Assembly (NCBI RefSeq): GCF_900996245.1
Contig: NZ_CAAJGK010000074.1
Location: forward strand, 186,001 to 250,000
Direction: 5' to 3'
Length of the DNA: 64,000 bases
From: Paraburkholderia sp. BCC1886
GTDB lineage: Bacteria; Pseudomonadota; Gammaproteobacteria; Burkholderiales; Burkholderiaceae
Program-made: the position numbers and the translations under genes
Notes under the pieces: generated by a model
Seen by the model: only the letters and a program-made list of their open reading frames with translations
What the model was told of the DNA's origin: nothing
The model's database searches: none
In this document: positions 60,244-64,000 of the stretch, piece after piece
Layout of the letters: every line of letters begins with the position of its first letter
How positions within the stretch are numbered: the stretch's first letter is position 1

Positions 60244-62943
60244 ATGGGTATCCAAACCGCACAAACCGCCGCGGCCAGCGACGTCGCACAGCACACGCCC
60301 ATGATGCAGCAGTACCTGCGCATCAAGGCGGAGCATCCGGACACGCTGGTGTTCTACCGGATGGGCGACTTCTACGAAGTGTTTTTCGAAGACGCCGAAA
60401 AAGCCGCGCGGCTGCTCGATCTGACGCTGACACAACGCGGCGCGTCGGCGGGCAATCCGATCAAGATGGCCGGCGTGCCGCATCATGCGGTCGAGCAATA
60501 TCTGGCCAAGCTGGTCAAGCTCGGTGAATCGGTCGCGATCTGCGAACAGATCGGCGATCCGGCCACGTCCAAAGGCCCGGTCGAACGCAAGGTCGTGCGC
60601 GTGGTCACGCCGGGCACACTGACCGACGCCGCCCTGCTCTCCGACAAGAACGACGTCTACCTGATGGCGTTGTGCGTCGCGCACAATCGCCGCGGCGTGG
60701 CCACCAGCGTCGGGCTCGCATGGCTGAATCTGGCAAGCGGCGCATTGCGTCTGGCCGAAGTGGCGCCGGACCAGGTGGCCGCCGCGCTCGAACGGATTCG
60801 CCCCGCGGAGATTCTGGTGGCGGACACGTCGGCGGATTCGGCAAGTTGGGCGCCGCCGGTCACCTCAGGCGCCCTCACCCGCGTGCCGGTCTGGCATTTC
60901 GATACGGCCTCCGGCGCGCAGCGTCTTTGCGACCAGCTCGAAGTGGCCGGTCTCGACGGTTTCGGTGCGCATTCGCTGACCTGCGCGTGCGGCGCGGCGG
61001 GCGCGCTCCTGCTGTACGCCGCGGCCACGCAAGGCCAACAGTTGCGCCACGTCCGAAGCCTGAAAGTCGAATACGAGTCGGAATACATCGGCCTCGACCC
61101 CGCGACGCGCCGCAATCTCGAACTGACCGAGACCTTGCGCGGAACCGAGTCGCCCACGCTCTGTTCGTTGCTCGACACCTGCTGCACGACCATGGGCAGC
61201 CGATTGTTGCGGCACTGGCTGCATCATCCGCCGCGCGAGTCCGCAGTGGCGCAGGCACGTCAACAGGCGATCGGCGCCTTGCTCGACCCGCCGGCGCCGG
61301 CAGGCACCAGCGTCGACTCGTTGCGCGGCGCATTGCGGCAGATTTCCGATATCGAACGCATTACCGGACGGCTCGCATTGCTGTCGGCCCGGCCACGCGA
61401 CCTGTCGAGTCTGCGCGATACGTTTCTCGCGCTGCCCGAACTGCGTCAGCAACTTGCCGCCGTCGCGCCGAATGCGGAGTCGCTGGCGCGCATCGATGCG
61501 TCGCTCGTGCCGCCTCGAGCCTGTGTCGAATTGCTGCAACGCGCGGTCGCGCCGGAGCCCTCGGCGATGGTGCGCGACGGCGGCGTGATCGCGCGCGGTT
61601 ACGACGCGGAACTCGACGAGCTCAACGATATTTCGCAGAACTGCGGCCAGTTCCTGATCGACCTGGAAACGCGCGAACGCACGCGCACCGGCATCGGCAA
61701 TCTGCGCGTCGAATACAACAAGGTGCACGGCTTCTATATCGAAGTCACGCGCGGCCAGACCGACAAGGTGCCGGACGACTATCGCCGGCGCCAGACCCTG
61801 AAAAACGCCGAGCGGTACATCACGCCGGAACTGAAAACGTTCGAAGACAAGGCCTTGTCGGCGCAGGAGCGCGCATTGGCGCGCGAACGCTCGCTATACG
61901 ACGCGCTGCTGCAGGCACTGTTGCCCTTCATTCCCGACTGCCAGCGCGTGGCGCTCGCGCTCGCGGAACTGGATCTGCTGGCGGCGTTCGCCGAGCGTGC
62001 CCGCGCGCTCGACTGGGTCGCGCCCACCTTCTCGCCGGAACCCGGCATAGAGATCGAACAAGGACGGCATCCGGTAGTCGAGGCCCAGGTCGAGCAGTTC
62101 ATCGCCAACGACTGCACGCTTACGCCCGAGCGCAAACTGCTGCTGATCACCGGGCCGAACATGGGTGGTAAGTCCACCTTCATGCGCCAGACCGCGCTGA
62201 TCGCGCTGCTCGCTTACGTCGGCAGTTATGTGCCCGCGCAGCGGGCGAGGTTCGGCCCGATCGATCGCATCTTTACGCGCATCGGCGCGGCCGACGATCT
62301 GGCCGGCGGCCGCTCGACCTTCATGGTCGAGATGACGGAAGCCGCCGCGATCCTGAACGACGCCACGCCGCAAAGCCTCGTGCTCATGGACGAGATCGGC
62401 CGCGGCACGTCGACGTTCGACGGCCTCGCGCTGGCTTGGGCGATTGCGCGGCATCTGCTCTCGCACAACGGCTGCCACACGTTGTTCGCCACGCATTACT
62501 TCGAATTGACGCAGTTACCCGCCGAGTTTGCGCAGGCGGCCAACGTGCATCTGTCGGCCGTCGAACATGGTCATGGCATCGTGTTCCTGCATGCAGTCAG
62601 CGAAGGACCGGCCAATCAGAGCTATGGCCTGCAGGTCGCGCAACTCGCCGGTGTGCCGAACGCGGTGATTCGCGCCGCGCGCAAACATCTGGCGCATCTC
62701 GAACAGCAGTCGGCGGGACAACCCGCGCCGCAACTCGATCTGTTCGCGGCACCTCCGCCCATGCTGTTGGAAGATGCCGACGACTACGCGGCCGCCGAGA
62801 AGGAACCCGCGCTGTCGGCCGCCATGCAAACGCTCGTCGACCGTCTGCGCAGTATCGATCCCAACGATCTGCGTCCGCGCGAAGCGCTCGACCTGCTCTA
62901 CGAACTGCACGAGATGGCTGGCGTGCCGGATGCGGATCATTGA
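60244..62943 (+). CDS. mutS: DNA mismatch repair protein MutS
   Basis: Mismatch-recognition ATPase, 899 aa. Domain I carries the Phe-x-Glu mismatch probe in YRMGDFYEVFFEDA. The lever and clamp domains follow, then the ATPase with Walker A GPNMGGKST at about 637-645, the EMTEAAAILNDATPQSLVLM segment, Walker B region MDEIGRGTSTFDGLALAWA and ATHYFELTQLP. A C-terminal tetramerisation-type region (LRPREALDLLYELHEM) is present. ATG at 60244 has GAGG immediately before it; an internal ATG pair at 60301 is a shorter option. The stop overlaps the next gene by 14 bp. Confidence 0.97.
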   Translation: MGIQTAQTAAASDVAQHTPMMQQYLRIKAEHPDTLVFYRMGDFYEVFFEDAEKAARLLDLTLTQRGASAGNPIKMAGVPHHAVEQYLAKLVKLGESVAICEQIGDPATSKGPVERKVVRVVTPGTLTDAALLSDKNDVYLMALCVAHNRRGVATSVGLAWLNLASGALRLAEVAPDQVAAALERIRPAEILVADTSADSASWAPPVTSGALTRVPVWHFDTASGAQRLCDQLEVAGLDGFGAHSLTCACGAAGALLLYAAATQGQQLRHVRSLKVEYESEYIGLDPATRRNLELTETLRGTESPTLCSLLDTCCTTMGSRLLRHWLHHPPRESAVAQARQQAIGALLDPPAPAGTSVDSLRGALRQISDIERITGRLALLSARPRDLSSLRDTFLALPELRQQLAAVAPNAESLARIDASLVPPRACVELLQRAVAPEPSAMVRDGGVIARGYDAELDELNDISQNCGQFLIDLETRERTRTGIGNLRVEYNKVHGFYIEVTRGQTDKVPDDYRRRQTLKNAERYITPELKTFEDKALSAQERALARERSLYDALLQALLPFIPDCQRVALALAELDLLAAFAERARALDWVAPTFSPEPGIEIEQGRHPVVEAQVEQFIANDCTLTPERKLLLITGPNMGGKSTFMRQTALIALLAYVGSYVPAQRARFGPIDRIFTRIGAADDLAGGRSTFMVEMTEAAAILNDATPQSLVLMDEIGRGTSTFDGLALAWAIARHLLSHNGCHTLFATHYFELTQLPAEFAQAANVHLSAVEHGHGIVFLHAVSEGPANQSYGLQVAQLAGVPNAVIRAARKHLAHLEQQSAGQPAPQLDLFAAPPPMLLEDADDYAAAEKEPALSAAMQTLVDRLRSIDPNDLRPREALDLLYELHEMAGVPDADH

Positions 62944-64000
62944 CGCAAAACGTCTGTCACCGCGCCCGCGCCGGTTACGCGCGGCGCTGACTCTCGTTCT
63001 GTCGGCCGCGCGCGGACTCGCGCCGCTCGCGGCCGTTTTACCACTCCTACTGTTGACTGCCGGCATCGCTTACGCGCTGCCGGCTCATGCCGAAGCGACG
63101 CGTTATACATTCGCGGTGATCGCCGGCACGATGCAAAGTCCCGCCGACGAAGCGCCGACGCAACGTCTGATCGACGCGATCGGCCGCGAGCGCGATCTTG
63201 CTTTCGTCGTCTACGACGGCAATCTGAAAGGCGCGAAAGAGGCTTGCGGCGACGCGCTGTTCGAACGGCGTCACGCACTGCTCGACACCTCGCGGCCGGC
63301 GCTCTTCTTCATTCCGGGTCAGCATGATTGGGCCGATTGCGGCACGGCCGAAGCGGGCAGTTTCGATCCGGTCGAGCGACTCGACCAGTTGCGTCAGACG
63401 TGGTTCGCCGATACGACGTCGATGGGTCAGAACCCCATTGCTTTGACACGGGAAAGCGAAGTGTCGCGCTTTCATCCGTTTCGGGAAAACGTGCGCTGGC
63501 AACTGGGCGACACGGTGTTCGTCGGCCTGAACGCGCCGAGCCCGAACAATCACTATCTGACTGCAGGCGGCCGCAATGGCGAATTCGAAGATCGGGTGAT
63601 CGCCAATGCGTTCTGGCTCGAACACGCGGGCGAATATGCGAAGCGTCGTGACGCTCGCGCGGTGGTCGTGTTCATTCAGGGCGACCCTGACGCCGAACGC
63701 TACGAGCGGCCCGAACGCTTCGCATGGTTGCGCTTTACGCGCAACACGCGCCGCGACGGCTTTCTGGAATTCAAACGCAGCCTCGTGAAGCTCGCGCAGA
63801 TTTTTCGCGGGCCGGTGCTGGTCGTGCATTGCGACGACGAACGCGCAAGCGCCGGCTTCGCTATCGACCAGCCGCTGCGCAACGACAAGGGCATGCTGGT
63901 GACGAATCTCACGCGCGTCGCATTCGCGCCGCGTGACCGTCTCAACCAGTGGATTCAGATAGAGGCGGATTTCAGCAGGAAGCCGCCGTTCCGCGTGAGC
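62930..64000 (+). CDS. Predicted exported metallophosphoesterase-like protein, 3' end off the window
   Basis: A frame of 357 codons open to the window edge, starting ATG at 62930 inside the 3' end of mutS. A signal-like hydrophobic segment (PLAAVLPLLLLTAGIAYALP) ends near residue 55. The rest resembles a calcineurin-type fold: FAVIAGTMQS, AFVVYDGNLKGAKE, FFIPGQHDWADCG and VLVVHCDDERASAG occupy the places of DxH, GDxxD, GNHD and GH motifs, but several canonical ligands are replaced (YDGN for GD, GQHD for GNHD). It may bind metal differently or be inactive. Family recognition is moderate; no substrate is suggested. Confidence 0.65.
   Translation, partial: MRIIDAKRLSPRPRRLRAALTLVLSAARGLAPLAAVLPLLLLTAGIAYALPAHAEATRYTFAVIAGTMQSPADEAPTQRLIDAIGRERDLAFVVYDGNLKGAKEACGDALFERRHALLDTSRPALFFIPGQHDWADCGTAEAGSFDPVERLDQLRQTWFADTTSMGQNPIALTRESEVSRFHPFRENVRWQLGDTVFVGLNAPSPNNHYLTAGGRNGEFEDRVIANAFWLEHAGEYAKRRDARAVVVFIQGDPDAERYERPERFAWLRFTRNTRRDGFLEFKRSLVKLAQIFRGPVLVVHCDDERASAGFAIDQPLRNDKGMLVTNLTRVAFAPRDRLNQWIQIEADFSRKPPFRVS

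Overview
The window is ordinary chromosomal core DNA of a high-GC betaproteobacterium. Gene content and order (zipA-smc, dapC-dapD-dapE-prmB, tsaB-rimI-udg, cysS-alkA-accA-tilS-lysC, ppiA-ppiB-lpxH, suhB-lplT-mutS, plus DUF2866 and PXPV-type proteins) fit Burkholderiaceae, most likely Paraburkholderia or Burkholderia. This assignment comes from protein recognition, not a database search. I see no prophage, integrase, transposase, CRISPR array or plasmid module. About 52 protein genes, four tRNAs and one strong candidate structured RNA are supported.

Layout. 1-5996 (minus): 3'-truncated zipA, smc and a drug/metabolite-type exporter. 6191-12492 (plus): the succinyl branch of lysine/diaminopimelate synthesis (dapC, dapD, an ArsC/Spx-like protein, dapE), then prmB and a cardiolipin synthase. 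12523-16605: glutathione peroxidase, an ABC-F ATPase, a CaiB-type CoA-transferase and DUF2866. 16768-20892: radA, alr and the first of two lplT genes. 21037-25615: thiD, the overlapping minus-strand operon tsaB-rimI-udg-DUF1853, and an acyl-CoA-binding protein. 26120-28784: DEAD-box helicase with a long leader, a structured RNA of about 250 nt with its own terminator, and a universal stress protein. 28934-33793: a LysR/malate synthase divergon, a gamma-glutamylcyclotransferase-like protein, an AraC regulator and a GNAT enzyme. 33936-36011 (minus): gltX followed by tRNA-Ala, tRNA-Glu and tRNA-Asp. 36480-44713: patatin lipoprotein, NlpC/P60 hydrolase, the yejABEF peptide importer and a PXPV-type exported protein. 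45094-52223 (minus): cysS, an alkA glycosylase with a histone-H1-like tail, accA, tilS, lysC and tRNA-Ser. 52520-64000: TPR protein, ppiA, ppiB, lpxH, cysE, trmJ, suhB, the second lplT, mutS and a truncated metallophosphoesterase-like gene.

How the genes work together. Many serve the envelope: Dap enzymes and Alr feed peptidoglycan, LysC opens the aspartate pathway, LpxH makes lipid A, Cls and the two LplT proteins handle phospholipids, and YejABEF with NlpC/P60 could recycle wall peptides. A second theme is translation and genome care: gltX, cysS, tilS, trmJ, tsaB, rimI, prmB and tRNAs alongside mutS, radA, a family-4 UDG, AlkA and Smc.

The least explained signals are non-coding. They are the structured RNA near 28100-28344, a recurring class of short tandem-repeat arrays (mostly 12-bp units) placed just after stop codons or in linkers, a 10-bp-period array upstream of dapC, and a boxA-plus-hairpin leader on suhB. 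I did not find a clear new multi-gene system.
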